Below are positions 11,477 through 23,014 of a stretch of DNA of 64,000 nt, in pieces. Under the pieces are notes generated by a model. That model had not been told where the DNA came from. It saw only the letters and a program-made list of their open reading frames with translations, and did not search any database. Source of the stretch: Siphlonurus alternatus (taxonomy: Eukaryota; Arthropoda; Insecta; Ephemeroptera; Siphlonuridae); the NCBI GenBank assembly GCA_949825025.1, contig OX463781.1:2910667-2974666 (forward strand), in the 5' to 3' direction. The stretch's first letter is position 1; every line of letters starts with the position of its first letter. The translations under genes were made by a program, and so were the position numbers.

Positions 11477-11741
11477 CCCGGATTAAAATCAATTTCATCT
11501 TTTATTCGCTATTAAGCTCTCCTCTCGTCTTTTCTCCTCTTATTTTCCACCATTTTAGAGGGAGAAAAAGAGGAAAAGACGAGATTACATATATTTTCCT
11601 CTTCTTGAACATAAAATGTTAGAAATTTTGTCTTTATTTCATCCTCACTTTGAATAAAGAGGAAATAAGATGGGTTTTAGAGGTAGGAATAATTTTAGAC
11701 ATATAACGGATGAATTGAAGATATAATTTTTCATCTACTAT
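11477..11741 (-). mobile_element. Family E MITE (E1)
   Basis: Reverse-orientation copy: CCCGGATTAAAATC at the left tip, then TTTCATCTTTTATTCGCTAT, GTCTTTTCTCCTCTTATTTT, AGACGAGATTAC, CATAAAATGTTAGAAAT and CATCCTCACTTTGA in the order shared by all family E copies. Its right tip (CATCTACTATA) is eroded. About 265 bp, non-coding. Confidence 0.85.
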
Positions 11742-12660
11742 AAGATTTCGTATCAATTTATTATAACAAATAATATTTTAATTTGTTCCAATAACTCCCA
11801 GTTTAGTGTCAAATTTATATTATTATTTGAATGTAGAAACTACAGTTGAGATAAAACAAACATGCGGGTCTTCACAACCTGGTAACAAGTATAATAATTT
11901 GACGTCAAACCACGAGCGAAGCACTCGCATCGCCCTCTGAATTACAACAACAGTAGACTGATAAAAGAGTGATTATGTCGCTGTCACGTTTCAGTTAGGA
12001 AGGGGGGGAGGGATTATCAAAGCACGTTCCACAGTAAATTGAATTCATAGATAGGAAACAGCAACAGTACTTTTAATGTTTGTATAAAAAAACTATATAC
12101 GTTATATTTAAATTTTAAAAAAATATGAAAAATAACGAGTAACAAGTAGTAAAAATTTATTTTTAAAATGCTACAGAGATTATATATTTTTTTTATGAGT
12201 GAATTAATAATTTTTTTTTAATTCATACAATTTAACATAAAAGCTTTCGTATATATATTTATATATACATACTATTTTTTATTATTTTATAGTAAATAAA
12301 CAGTATATTATTCGTATTTTATATATATTATATATAGAGAAGCAGAAAGGCAAAGAGAAAAAGAGTAACTATATGGGATAGTAGTTATAGTTATAGTGTA
12401 GTATTATAGAACATTCAATTCACATATAAAATTTATTTAACTGCACTGTGGCTGTATAAGTACACATTCTTTAACAAAAAGTTCATAAATTGTTGTGAAA
12501 GCGAGGTTAGCCTACTTTTTGATAATCAAATTGTACAACGTGGATCATTTCAAGAGATATATTAATCAAGTGGATGTTATAGTTATTATAAAATTAGGGA
12601 GTATTCACAAATATTTAAGACTAAATTTTTTAAGGATCGAATTTATGTCATTATTTATTT
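11742..12660. other. AT-rich stretch, no gene seen
   Basis: AT-rich sequence with a modestly GC-richer patch at about 11900-12010 and no recognisable gene. The open frame running into element Y1 (from 12495) has no support. Confidence 0.45.
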
Positions 12661-12797
12661 TAAGCCTGTATTACACGATGCAATTTTGCATACAATTTTT
12701 CCTTGCAAGAAAATTTCATCTTCATACAATCAAGTTTTCTTCTAAGGAAAATTTATGCATTTAGTTAGAAAAATTGTATAGTGTAATACCGGCTTTA
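12661..12797. mobile_element. Family Y small foldback element (Y1)
   Basis: TAAGCCTGTATTACACGATG at the left pairs with the right end, GTGTAATACCGGCTTTA. The inner CAATTTTGCATACAATTTTT and GAAAAATTGTATA segments add to the inverted repeat. A relative is at 47557-47703. The ends plus TTA-like flanks hint at a PIF/Harbinger-type element, but this is not firm. Confidence 0.65.
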
Positions 12798-13390
12798 GAA
12801 TTTTAGATCACAATATCCAAAAGTTAAAAAAACGAGATTTAATATATTGAACGCTTTATGATGATTGGTTGGTATTTTGGAGCGACACATTTTGGTCATG
12901 TATGCCCCTTAACGCTTTGGCAATACCCTCTAATTAATATAATTATGTAGTAAATTTTAGGTTATAAAAAGGATAATATTAATATATATTACACCGATTA
13001 AAAATTGACATTAGGTCAATCAATGACAATCGATTATTTGATGATCATGTACCCTGCACAGAAGGTTTATCTGATAATTGATTATGCATTTACTACAGCA
13101 GACCTAATGTTATAGTTAAAAAATTGTGTTGATTTCCAGCCATATTTTGTTTTATTCAAATGTCAAATACGAAACGTGAACACCAGCATTTTTGCAATAT
13201 AAACAACAATACATCATTTATCGGAGCATCATAAATTTCAACCCTATCATCACTTGTCATAGCTTTGTAATTCGATGTGAATCATAAATCTGTATACTAT
13301 ACACTGTGGATCAGCAACATCAGTGCTTCATATATGTTCAACTGTTTTTTTTGTTTTTTTTTTTTTTTTTTAGTCCGTTAATATTTTAAT

Positions 13391-13811
13391 GTATACTCGT
13401 TGCTTTGGAAATTTTCCCAACTTGCAGTCTTGTTAATCACAATCCCCTCTGTTATGATGTGACAGTCTCTCCTAAAATGAGAATTAAACGTATTGACAAT
13501 GGTCCTATGGATAAATGTAACCAGCTGTATAATAAATTACAAGAAGAATTATTAAAAAAATATACAAAAGTATGCAGATTTTAGGAATTTGGTTAAAAAG
13601 TTTCTGTTCTTACTCTGTTAAGAATTTTTACAGTGATGATTTTGGCTGTGTATTTTGCACTTTCACGTGTCTTACCCATGCTCAATGCTTTATTTTTACT
13701 TGATATTAATATATACATAAATGTATCTGGAATTGGACGAATGAAAAGAATTTGAATTTTATGATTAATAATTAAGTTGCAAAGGAACATTTTCCAAGAC
13801 AACGAATGTAC
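13391..13811. mobile_element. Family C element (C2), long or interrupted
   Basis: The left end GTATACTCGTTGCTTTGG (then AAATTTTCCCAACTTGCAG) and right end GTTGCAAAGGAACATTTTCC (then AAGACAACGAATGTAC) are family C termini. They are separated by about 330 bp not found in the 118-126 bp copies. It is therefore either a longer member or a copy with an unrelated insert. The 76-codon minus-strand frame across its right half is unrecognised. Confidence 0.6.
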
Positions 13812-16192
13812 TGCTAAAAACATGACTTAAAATAGAGTCAATTCAAAAACATATGTTGAAATACAAAAAAAAAAAGTGGTGTCAAAAGTAAAGGAATTGC
13901 AATTTTTTCTCCGTATGAACACTTTGTTTTAAAAAAGGTCATGGATGAAGTTAAATAAAATCTCAGTATATTTTATATAAAAATTTATAACAGACTTTAA
14001 AAACTATTTACATAGTACATGTGCGTGTAACGTTAAATAATCCTAATTTATATCTTTTGTTTATTTGTTTTAAGTATTTTTTTTTATCCCTTTAATCTTT
14101 TAGTTCAGAAATAAATTTATTTTATATATAAATTAAAACCATATGGTGCGTTTCATGGCATTAAAAGGAAAAAAAATACAAAGTTCGTTTTAAATATAAA
14201 AATAAAATAAAATGTTTTAGACATTAAAGTCTCTATTTTTTAATAGAGAAAAATTTCAAAAAATACATAACATTTAAAAAAATTGAAGTCCTTTAATTTT
14301 TTAAGAAATAAAAAAATAATAATATTTACTTCCTAAACTTATCTGTATTTTTTTTATTATTAAATCGTAAATGGAAGAAATAAGGCACTTCTTCTCCTCC
14401 TATACCAGTATACATTAAGCTTACGTGTTAAATATTTGCATGACTATGACGTCATAGTTGTTTGAAGCACGAAAGTGTTAGAGTATTCAAAAAATGACAG
14501 CATACAAAACTCGAGGGAGGTGCTCCGTTCAAAAGGTACCTTTTTTTTTCTTTATGATTCAAATATGAATAAAAAAAAAACATAAAATTTGTCCATTTAT
14601 TATTAGTTAATGATTTCACAATAACATAAAAACATTTATCAAATTTTAACAAATTTAATTTAATACTCTTTTATATAAAAAATTAATATTTTAGTTAAAA
14701 ATACTAAATTATGATATATATTTATGTATTATGCTTGTCCATGGATGACTGGTTGATTTTTTAGTTATATATTTATTTAACAAAAGAGAGGAGTTTATAA
14801 TATAATAGATACTGCAGCATGACTACGTTATAATGTACATTAAATGGGGTAGATAGAAAATTAGTCATGTGCGTCGGTTTAGTTGGCAGTGGCAGTTTAG
14901 ATACGCCGTCGTCACGAGATGAAATAATTGCTTTAACGTACACGCATACAAGCTCCGTGGCAAGAGAGAACTGTTGATGACAATCAATATATATAATAAA
15001 ACATATAATATATATATATATATTATGTATATGGTATGTACTATATATACACGCTTTTAACGATCTAACAACCAGTTGAAAAATAATACATAAAATAATA
15101 GATTAAGATAGCTTTTTTCATAAAACATATAATTATTTTAATATAAGTCTGGGATAAATTCAAGACTTTTAAGATAGATCACATTTTAATAACATAATGT
15201 TATTTATAATAAATTGTTGTAAAAAATAATAATAATAATATAAATATTGTCATGCTGGTAGCGTGAAATCAATGCGTGTCTAGTGTCTACTATTAAAAGC
15301 GAGATAATAAAATTATATAAAATAAAAAAGGGCACATATATCTACTTTTATTTAAAGAATACAGAATAAAAGTACCATTTACTATGAAAGTTGCATGCGT
15401 TTGCAAAAATAAAACAAGAAAAAATAAAATAAAAAATAAATATATATTAAAATATTATTTAAGAATTTAAAGGAATTTTATGTTTATTTTATTTTATTGT
15501 AACATTTGGTTATACATAGACAAACATTGATCAAGTCAAGATATATATTTTTTCCTATAATTAATAAACAAAACACAAGAACTTATAAATACCAAGATAC
15601 ATACATAATTTGTAATTGTCAATATAAAAATATTAAAATTAATTTAATATTTAAGCAATAATTTCTGGCAATTTATTCCTAAGAAATGATTTCACTGATT
15701 AATAGTATACATTATTTTTTTTTAAAACATAATTTTAAATATTACGGAATAAGCGAAGTCGTAAATTTTCCACTCATATCAATTTTTTAGGGAATTAATT
15801 CGACTCTAATAAGTAATTACGAAGTGAAAACGATATTTACGTCTTAAAATATATTTCTATCATTTTATAAAGAAATCAGTTTCTTAAATTTTGAAACAAG
15901 ATTAATTAACCTTATAGAGAATTTTTTCATTCATGATTGATTACTGTCTTCATTTTTGTATAAAAAGATTAATTTTATTTACGACTATACGGGTAAGCAC
16001 GTGTGGTGAACTGAGTTGAGCTTATAATCGCGCGTGTCAGAATGGAAGTGCGCGGCTGCACTGAATGAGGAGATTAAACCGATGAAAGAAGTAGTACTTT
16101 ATATACAGAAGCGATTACACGCTGCAGGACGAGAGGAAATCAGTAATTGTAACTTTGGGTGGGAACGAATCAATCAGTACTGAGCTTCGCAG

Positions 16193-16195
<3 letters not shown>
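13812..16195. other. AT-rich stretch, no gene seen
   Basis: Long AT-rich interval with poly-A/T runs, a short AT microsatellite near 15009-15024 and three mildly GC-richer patches (about 14440-14540, 14870-14990 and 15990-16150). None has a splice-flanked frame or a family I recognise. A CACGTG lies near 15999. Confidence 0.5.
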
Positions 16196-16267
<72 letters not shown>

Positions 16268-16306
16268 GACAGAGAGAGACAGAGAGAGACAGAGAGAGAC
16301 AGAGAT

Positions 16307-16377
<71 letters not shown>
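16196..16377. repeat. Compound (GA)n / (GACAGAGAGA)n microsatellite
   Basis: About 62 bases of GA repeat, then about six units of a GACAGAGAGA-type decamer (about 16258-16318, one with GATAGA), then a further 60 bases of GA. The 92-104 codon frames on both strands encode only Arg-Glu or Ser-Leu repeats and are artefacts. Confidence 0.97.
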
Positions 16378-17354
16378 ATGCCAAGAACGCTTGCTGCTGC
16401 ACGACTAATCCGATTACACAAACTGCCAAGCGACAATTCCAACTTCAACGTTTCTAGATTTATTTACTTTTCTTTCAACTTTTATCTTTAAAATACTTTT
16501 TTCTGATTCTACCCTTAGCAGTAATACACATAATTACATTATTTTTTTTTATAGAAATTCACTTATTTATAAGAAAATTCAATAAAATAAAATTAATACA
16601 ACATTTAAATATGTTATTTTTTTGCTCATTTATGAATTGTTAAAATAGACGAATCAAAAACCTCAAAATTATTAAAAAATTAATTTAATATTGTTTTAAT
16701 TTATAAAATTATTCTGAAAATGAATAAAAAGAGAGCAAAGTATCTTAGAATTTTAATAAATTTTCACCATTATTTTTTATCATGAATCAATATAATCAAT
16801 ATAATTTAATTAAATTTAATACAATATTGTATACCAGTATTTTTTTACACATATAGTATTTATTTATTAATAAACTTTTTAATTTGTATGCCTATACATG
16901 GATGAAAAGTTTAGTAAACTATTTCAATATAGAGAAAAAATTTAATACAGTTTTATTTTTAATATGCGCTACATGAGCAAGTATAGTGATTAATATTTTT
17001 ATGTAATATTGCATCGTAATATTTAATGATTTTGCTTTCTCTTGATTATAACTTTCAAGAACATCAAATTTATAAAATAAAATATTCTTCGTACATGAAC
17101 ATGATATTAACTACAAATGTAAAATAATAAAATATATTATAAATGTTATAATGTAAACTTTCAAAAGTTAAACATTATGATTTTACATTTTAATTATATT
17201 AATGTTTTCTACAAAATTATACAATTTTGTAATAAAAATTTTTGCTTGAAAGAAACTAACATTTTACCAACTTATTTATACATGTAGTAACATTTTTGTT
17301 TGGTACAGCAAATAAAATTTATCATACTGCCATATTATTATTATACTGCCTTTA
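16378..17354. other. AT-rich stretch, no gene seen
   Basis: Very AT-rich DNA without inverted repeats of note, open frames of interest or RNA genes. Confidence 0.5.
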
Positions 17355-17358
17355 TTAA

Positions 17359-17664
17359 AGGCATACAGAGGCCTCGAATTACAAATTTGACAGTCACCAA
17401 TTAAGTGTTGTTGTCAATATTCGCATAATTTTTCTCCATGTCCGGTGCAGGCGTGCGAATTTGTGGTGCAAAGTGGGAAATTTAGTCCTTGCTGACGTCA
17501 CAACTCACAGCCTCGATTTGCATTGAGTTGTGACGTCAGCACAAGGACCTTCTTTGCAGCGCAACTTCGCGAGCAGTTGCAATTAAATAATGCGAATGTT
17601 GATTATAAACTTGAATAACACTTTGGTGACTGTCTAATTTGTAATTTTTGAGAACTGTATCCTT
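17359..17664. mobile_element. Family L MITE (L1), TTAA-flanked, with CRE palindromes
   Basis: TTAA (17355-17358 and 17665-17668) bounds AGGCATACAGAGGCCTCG and its eroded inverse. Both arms carry ACAAATTTGACAGTCACCAA-type sequence, then GTCCTTGCTGACGTCA and its inverse. TGACGTCA, the full cAMP-response-element palindrome, occurs once in each arm. A sister copy at 26125 has 338 bp. Non-coding. Confidence 0.85.
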
Positions 17665-17668
17665 TTAA

Positions 17669-18841
17669 ATTTACATAGACATATTCATTTAACAGAAATT
17701 TAGACTTAAAATAGTTTTTTTTTACCACGCGATTGAACAAAAATCATCAGATTTTACAATTTTGTTCCGCACAGCCATGAAGCGTTCTGGTCTAAAATAG
17801 TTTTTTTTTTTTTTTTGTTTTTTTTGCGTGATCACGGAACATTAGTTTGCAATTTAGGAGAGGATTCAATGTACTACATTGTAAATCTCATTAAAACAGC
17901 ACTGATGATCGTGAGAATGATGAACTCCTCCAATATACTGTATTTTACTACATTAGTAAATAACTTTTTCACAACTTGTGCTACGAAAACAGTTAATTAT
18001 TTAATACATGATTATTTATTTAATAATTTAATTATTTATCATATAAATAATACAAATAGTATAGTATAGTCTATACTATATAGACTATACATTTAGTCTT
18101 TATAATATAGTCTGAATATTACAGACTATACATTTAAAAAATACTAAAGTGAGCATTTTTTTTGCATTTAGGGGTGGAATTCTCTACCATTAAATTAAAA
18201 AAATCATTACAGTAACCGATTGAAAAAAATTAAAAAAAAATTTCTATCTAGGGTATTATATACCCTAAAAATTTTACAAAATTCTACGCGTACGTATGCA
18301 ACACGATGGCATTGTTAGAATCGTCTTATTTTTATTTTTGAACAGAATTAGGGGTCTATTTTCATTAAAGGTGGGTCAGGGAGAAGAAAATAATATCATT
18401 TTTGAAATTTGCAAGGTCGATTTCTAAAATAATTAAATTTCAAGATGATATCAAAACTTTTTATAAAACTTAACATTGATTTTCCATATGGAGTTTTTCT
18501 TTTTTTTTCCCCTATTTTGGGGATGAAATAATTTAATTCGCTGATTAAAATTCATGTCATTCAATTGCCCTAACTTTTGTGCATAGCTGTGCAAAAAATC
18601 ATGTTGATATCATCATATTTTTATTTAAAATCAAGTGACACACGAGATATGGAACACACTGTATATAAATTTAAAGAAGATACCACCAATATGTATAATA
18701 TATGATACACTCAAATCTGTACTGCTATTATAGTGATTGCAATACAAAAAGTTACAATTTCATTGTGTACACTCCATTCACATAAAAATGTCCAATCCGA
18801 GTTATACTTTAAAACATCAGACGTTTTTACTCGAAAATATT
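17669..18841. other. AT-rich stretch with small palindromes
   Basis: Contains poly-T runs (17719 and 17803-17825), a cluster of interleaved TATAGTCT/AGACTATA motifs at about 18063-18132 and a near-palindrome AGGGTATTATATACCCT near 18250. The open frame at 17815-18069 has no support. No gene seen. Confidence 0.45.
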
Positions 18842-18959
18842 GTATACTCGTCGCCTTGAAAATTTCCCTTCGGGACCTTGCCATGGTCTTTAATAATAAC
18901 ACAGAGCATGGTAATTAACAAGGCTGCAAGTGGGAAATTTTCCAAGGCGACGAGTGTAC
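18842..18959. mobile_element. Family C MITE (C3), compact copy
   Basis: GTATACTCGTCGCCTTG at the left pairs with CAAGGCGACGAGTGTAC at the right. The inner segments AAATTTCCC and GGGAAATTT also pair, giving a 118-bp foldback. This is the shortest complete family C copy and was used to judge the nested copy at 1477. Confidence 0.85.
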
Positions 18960-19324
18960 ATTATTTCAAAATTCTGTCTATATTATAAAGAAAGTACAAC
19001 ATTAAATTTCCAGCAACGTAATGAAATAATTGCGCCATGAAGCTAACGAGTACACTACTAATTAAAATACCCCCCACCCCATCCTCTCAGCACATCGAGG
19101 TGTAATCCGTTAGATCGCATCATCTCAAACAGCTGTTCTCTCTCTGCAGCTTTAACGATCAAAGAACAAACATGACGGTGACACTTCTCCTAGCTGCTAC
19201 TAAGCCAGAATTCTCCCTTCTACATCACTTTAAGAGATTTTTACTTATCTACAGATAATATGCATTACTTAATTAACACTAAGCTCTTATATAATATTTA
19301 CTTATGTCTTTTCCATATGACATA

Positions 19325-19578
19325 CCCTAGTTGAAAAATTACGTCTTCAACACGTCTAAACCTAATCTTTTTTTACTTCTAAAACACATCTTATTTCTTC
19401 CTCGCTCAAAGTGAGGATGAAATGAAAACAATATTTCTAACATTTTATACCCAAGAAGAGAAAAAAGGAGACGTAATCCCTCTTTTTTTCTCTTAAAATG
19501 GTGCAAAATTGAAGGACAAAAGACGAGAGGAGAGCTTAATATATAGAGAATAAAAGATGAAATTTATTTCAACACGAG
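19325..19578 (+). mobile_element. Family E MITE (E2), TA-flanked
   Basis: CCCTAGTTGAAAAATTACGT at the left and TTTATTTCAACACGAG at the right are the family E ends. TA dinucleotides (19323-19324 and 19579-19580) flank it, consistent with the TA duplication deduced from E5. The interior has the family order: CACGTCTAAACCTAATC, CTCAAAGTGAGGATGAAATG, GAGACGTAATC and AAAGACGAGAGGAGAGC. Non-coding. Confidence 0.9.
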
Positions 19579-19654
19579 TATAGTATTTTGAATCAATAAT
19601 TTATTGCGAGATCTTTTTTTTTACTTGAGCATATCCTCTTTAAAATATCCATTT

Positions 19655-19745
19655 ATAACTTGCGGCCCCACATTCGACAATCCCTCCCCTCTTTTGTTAC
19701 GGCTGACCACGTCGTCCACCAAAAGAGGGGGGGGGGGCAATCCAA
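19655..19745. other. G/C-homopolymer patch
   Basis: Short GC-richer patch ending in a run of G (about 19726-19738), of the kind seen inside family B/F elements, but without recognisable ends. Confidence 0.25.
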
Positions 19746-19873
19746 CTTCAAACTACATCCTTTGTTTCCTCACTTTTGTGTCACTAGCTAAACTTTTCTA
19801 AAAAAAAATTGACATTTTAAAGAAAAGAAAAATGCGAACAGATCAATAACATTTTCAGTAATGGTCAAAGTTA

Positions 19874-20090
19874 TGCACACCTCTGGACAGCACGAACGTT
19901 ACTCCTGCCTCACTTGCTAGAACTGCAGCTTCAATAGACAGAAAGATGCAGATTTGTAATTTTGGGAGATGTAAGAAGAGCACCCAGTCTATCAATATCA
20001 AAATAGTTTTGGTTCACCACACCTCCATAGACTGCGTGGTAACGTCCACAAACAAAGCAGAGCAACGTTCGTGGTGTCCAGAGGTGTACA
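19874..20090 (-). mobile_element. Family Z MITE (Z2), intact ends
   Basis: TGCACACCTCTGGACAGCAC at the left matches the inverse of the right end (TGTACACCTCTGGACACCAC). The inverted repeat continues with GAACGTT. The interior (CAGCTTCAATAGACAGAAAG, GTAAGAAGAGCACCCAGTC) is shared with Z1 at 2909 in the opposite orientation. 217 bp, non-coding. Confidence 0.8.
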
Positions 20091-20269
20091 TCGCAGTACG
20101 TTCCGTATTTTGTTTTCTAGTTTTTAATGCTTTAATATATTTGACTTTTCAGAGAACTGCAGTATTAATTCTTCACTAAAATGTATATAATAAGAAAGAG
20201 CACAGTTTGCTTTTTCCAATCCACCAATTAGGTTATTTTGTTTTTACGACACTGACATTGACTCGGTAA

Positions 20270-20752
20270 ATCTGCTTGACCTTTTTTCACAGATAAATAG
20301 AAAACACCAAACTCTGAATTTTTACAGTCTTTTAGAGGCCTTGGAGGTATTGTTAAAAAGTTATTCAAAGTTCAGGTGTGAACCCATGCCCGTTTTAGTC
20401 CTTTTTTTTATTTAAAGAAGTATACTTATTTAGGCACACATCCAGAAACATATTTCGGAGGGAGGGAGGGGCTTTCTCCATAAGGCCAATGTTAAAGAAA
20501 AAATGGAGTTGGTGGGGAAAATGCCTATATTGCCAATGTTAAGTCCAACATTTCAAGGTGGTGGGGGGCTGCAGCCCCCCTCCCCCAGCCCCTCCCCCAC
20601 CTGGATCCGCGCCTGCACCCATTGACGTCTTTTCAGATGTACTTTCAATCATTTATTAAACTAAAAAATCTGAAAATAACATAAATTTTATAATTTGGTA
20701 CCCTCTATTTATTTTTTTAATAAAAGTTTTCTATTCAGGTTGTCCATTGCTG
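20270..20752. mobile_element. Family G element (G2) with a nested F element
   Basis: The right arm (TACCCTCTATTTATTTTTTT, then TCAGGTTGTCCATTG) and an interior GTGAACCCATGCCCG segment match G1 and G3. The left arm near 20275-20320 is strongly diverged. F2 (20431-20615) sits inside. The boundaries of this copy are approximate. Confidence 0.5.
20431..20615 (-). mobile_element. Family F hAT-like miniature element (F2)
   Basis: The right end CCTGGATCCGCGCCTG is well preserved. The left end TAGGCACACATCCAG is a degenerate inverse. The interior has G-rich and C-rich blocks (GGTGGGGGGCTGCAGCCCCC) typical of the family. The flanking octamers TACTTATT and CACCCATT match at only some positions, so the 8-bp duplication is doubtful. 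Non-coding. Confidence 0.65.
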
Positions 20753-21826
20753 AAAAAAGTAAAAAAAAAAAAAAAACACTGGAAACTTCAAATTATTTGA
20801 TCTATAAATTTTTCCATCAACATTTTATTGAATTGCATGACTTGCTATAAACTGGGTAAACATCTTTCGTTTTACTTATTGAAGATTTTTTTTAAAACGT
20901 AGTAAATTCTTTAGTAACCTTGATTCAATTTGAAAGTAACTACGTTATGTATTTGAAAAGTACTACACAATAATATGATTTTATGTACTAATTTACTAAC
21001 AATTTTCTTTTAACTTTGTTAAAACGAAGATAATAATAAAATTGTTGTACTCCTGCAACCGGTCTAGCGTGTGGGGACAGAAGGGTGGTGATTGGATTGT
21101 CCCCCCCCCCTCTCCCCGTGGTCTGGGACGGCGCCAACGTCGAACACATTCCACACCAAATGGAACAAGATTGGATATTGTGTGGAAAATGTCATTCGTT
21201 TTACTGTAATCTAATACACATCGAATTGCATCACGATTATAATTTTATTATAGCTGTAATTTGAATAATATGCTGATGTAATTTTACACTCATATGACTG
21301 CTATGAGTTTCATTGTTTTAATATAAAAAAATATAACGTTTAATTAATTTTATTATCTAAATTGATAGGTAATTAAAATATTGGAATGTTTTATTATTTA
21401 ATTTCCTTGTGAATCAGGAACATTCTTATTGTTCAAATAATTCAGAGTATTCTTATAATATTTACGTAGAATATTTAATGTCACTTAAATCACTTTTTAA
21501 AATAATAAAAATCAAGTACAAAAAAATGATCTATTGTAAATAATGTTATATAGCAGCCTCAAATTTTTTAATCTTATTGGAAATATTAAGAAATGAATTA
21601 AATAAAAAATTATTAACTGATAAGTCAGGGATTTTCCGCTCCGAATTTTTTTTCCATGAAGATATTAACAAAGAAAGACGCAGGAGAAAGAGAGAGATAT
21701 ATACCAAGTAAGTTATCAAGCAAAGAGTTATTGTGATCAGATAGAGGTAGAAATTGTCATTGTCAGGCCCACATGGACGTTCCAATATCCGGGTGGTGTG
21801 TGGCCAGGCGGCGTACTGCGGTCGTG

Positions 21827-21828
<2 letters not shown>
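20753..21828. other. AT-rich stretch, no gene seen
   Basis: AT-rich, with one GC patch at about 21055-21150 containing a poly-C run and GGACGGCGCC. The 79-codon minus frame ending at 21546 is unrecognised. Confidence 0.45.

Positions 21829-21907
<79 letters not shown>
21829..21907. repeat. (CT)n microsatellite
   Basis: Uninterrupted CT dinucleotide run of about 79 bases. Confidence 0.97.
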
Positions 21908-21909
<2 letters not shown>

Positions 21910-22028
21910 GTAATATATGGCAGGGCAGAATTCACGATAATGAAGGTGAGAGGATATCTTACTTTGAATTAAGTCACCATATTGTCTTCCAGTGACGTCA
22001 TCACGTCATGCTTTAGGAGAGCATTTAA

Positions 22029-22374
22029 AGTAGAGATAACGCCGAACAGCTGTTTGACGTTGTCCCCTTTGATTAACATGTAAACTTTAGTAAATTCACA
22101 AAAATTCTGCAAATTTTTTGAGAGACAAATATTAGTGTCTAAAAGCCATAGAAACTATTTCAAAACAATTTAACAAGCCGATTTTTTTTTATTTAATATT
22201 TTAAATTTTTAGTATAGGGCTTTCCAATGGAGGGACAAACTAAAAACTTTTCTGTGGCTTTTAGGCACTAATATCTGCCTCTCAAGGTTTTTTTAGAATT
22301 TTTGTGAATTTGCTAAGGTTTACATGTTAATCAAATTGGAGTACGTCGAACAGCTGTTCAGCGTTATCTCTACC
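22029..22374. mobile_element. Family A MITE (A4), TTAA-flanked
   Basis: AGTAGAGATAACGCCGAACA at the left and its inverse (TGTTCAGCGTTATCTCTACC) at the right, with TTAA at 22025-22028 and 22375-22378. Inner arms share ACATGTAAACTTTAG, AAAGCCATAGAAA and GGGCTTTCC-type sequence with A1. 346 bp, subtype I. Its right TTAA is also the left TTAA of A5. Confidence 0.9.
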
Positions 22375-22378
22375 TTAA

Positions 22379-22765
22379 AGGTAAGGTAACGCCAATCAGC
22401 TGTTTTTTAGTCCCATTTGATTAACAATAATTTAATTTAATAATTTACCTTAGGAAATTCGAAAAATTCTGAAACAAATTGAAGAGACGGGTTTAGTAAA
22501 GCCATGCATAGAAAAAAAATCAAGACAATGATTCGAGCCCTTTTTTTTAATTAATTCTTTTTCAGCATAGGACTTTCTCATGGAGAGCAAAACTAAAAAC
22601 TTAATTAAAAAAATCAGCTCAAATAATTGTTTTGAAAATTTTTCTATGACTTTTAGGAATTAAAATCTGTCTCTAAAATTTTTTTCAGAATTTTCGTGAG
22701 TTTGCTAAGGTTTACATGTTAATCAAATGGGACTAAAAAGTCAGCTGATTCGTGTTACCTCATCC
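22379..22765. mobile_element. Family A MITE (A5), diverged, back to back with A4
   Basis: AGGTAAGGTAACGCCAATCA and its near-inverse (TGATTCGTGTTACCTCATCC), flanked by TTAA (22375-22378 and 22766-22769). Interior ACATGTTAATCAAATGGGAC and GGACTTTCTCATGGAGAGC match the family. More diverged from A1 than A4 is, so it probably inserted at a different time. Non-coding. Confidence 0.85.
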
Positions 22766-22851
22766 TTAAATTGGACAGCTGCTTAAAACTGGTTATCGGA
22801 CTTTTGGTTCAGTTGCAGTGGAACTGTTCTGAAGAATGACGAAAATAGTCG

Positions 22852-23014
22852 AGGTGCATTTCCATGGAGCGGAGAGAGCGAGAAAATCGCATGCCGCAGC
22901 TCGGTATTTCCTCGCCTTGCTGTTAATAATTTTATCGCCAACATGGCCGTCATACGAAATTAAAGCAAGTGCGCTTTTCTCGCCCAGCTCGACATCGTAC
23001 CATGTAAATGCACC
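22852..23014 (-). mobile_element. Family M element (M1)
   Basis: AGGTGCATTTCCATGGAGCG at the left and CATGTAAATGCACCT at the right form the inverted ends. The interior (CGCATGCCGCAGC; TTTATCGCCAACATGGC; GCAAGTGCGCTTTTCTCG) matches M2 at 56801 in reverse orientation. The 61-codon frame across it is repeat-derived. Confidence 0.7.

Larger units (their letters stand above)
21950..22852 (+). repeat. Family P dispersed repeat (P1) split by A4 and A5
   Basis: The outer parts (TCTTACTTTGAATTAAGTC; CAGTGACGTCATCACGTCAT; then, after the insertions, GACAGCTGCTTAAAACTGG and GAATGACGAAAATAGTCGAG) align with 56691-57226. At the A4/A5 insertion point the other copy reads continuously (GCGAATTTCATTGACCAGCT), so it is a paralogous empty site. 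Confidence 0.65.

Noticed and set aside
12995..13122. Weak inverted repeat (ACATTAGGTC/GACCTAATGT)
   Set aside because: Only about 10 bp pair convincingly, and the flanks are AT-rich enough to match by chance.
16115..16457. Open frames of 92-104 codons on both strands
   Set aside because: They translate the GA microsatellite into Arg-Glu or Ser-Leu repeats and have no independent support.
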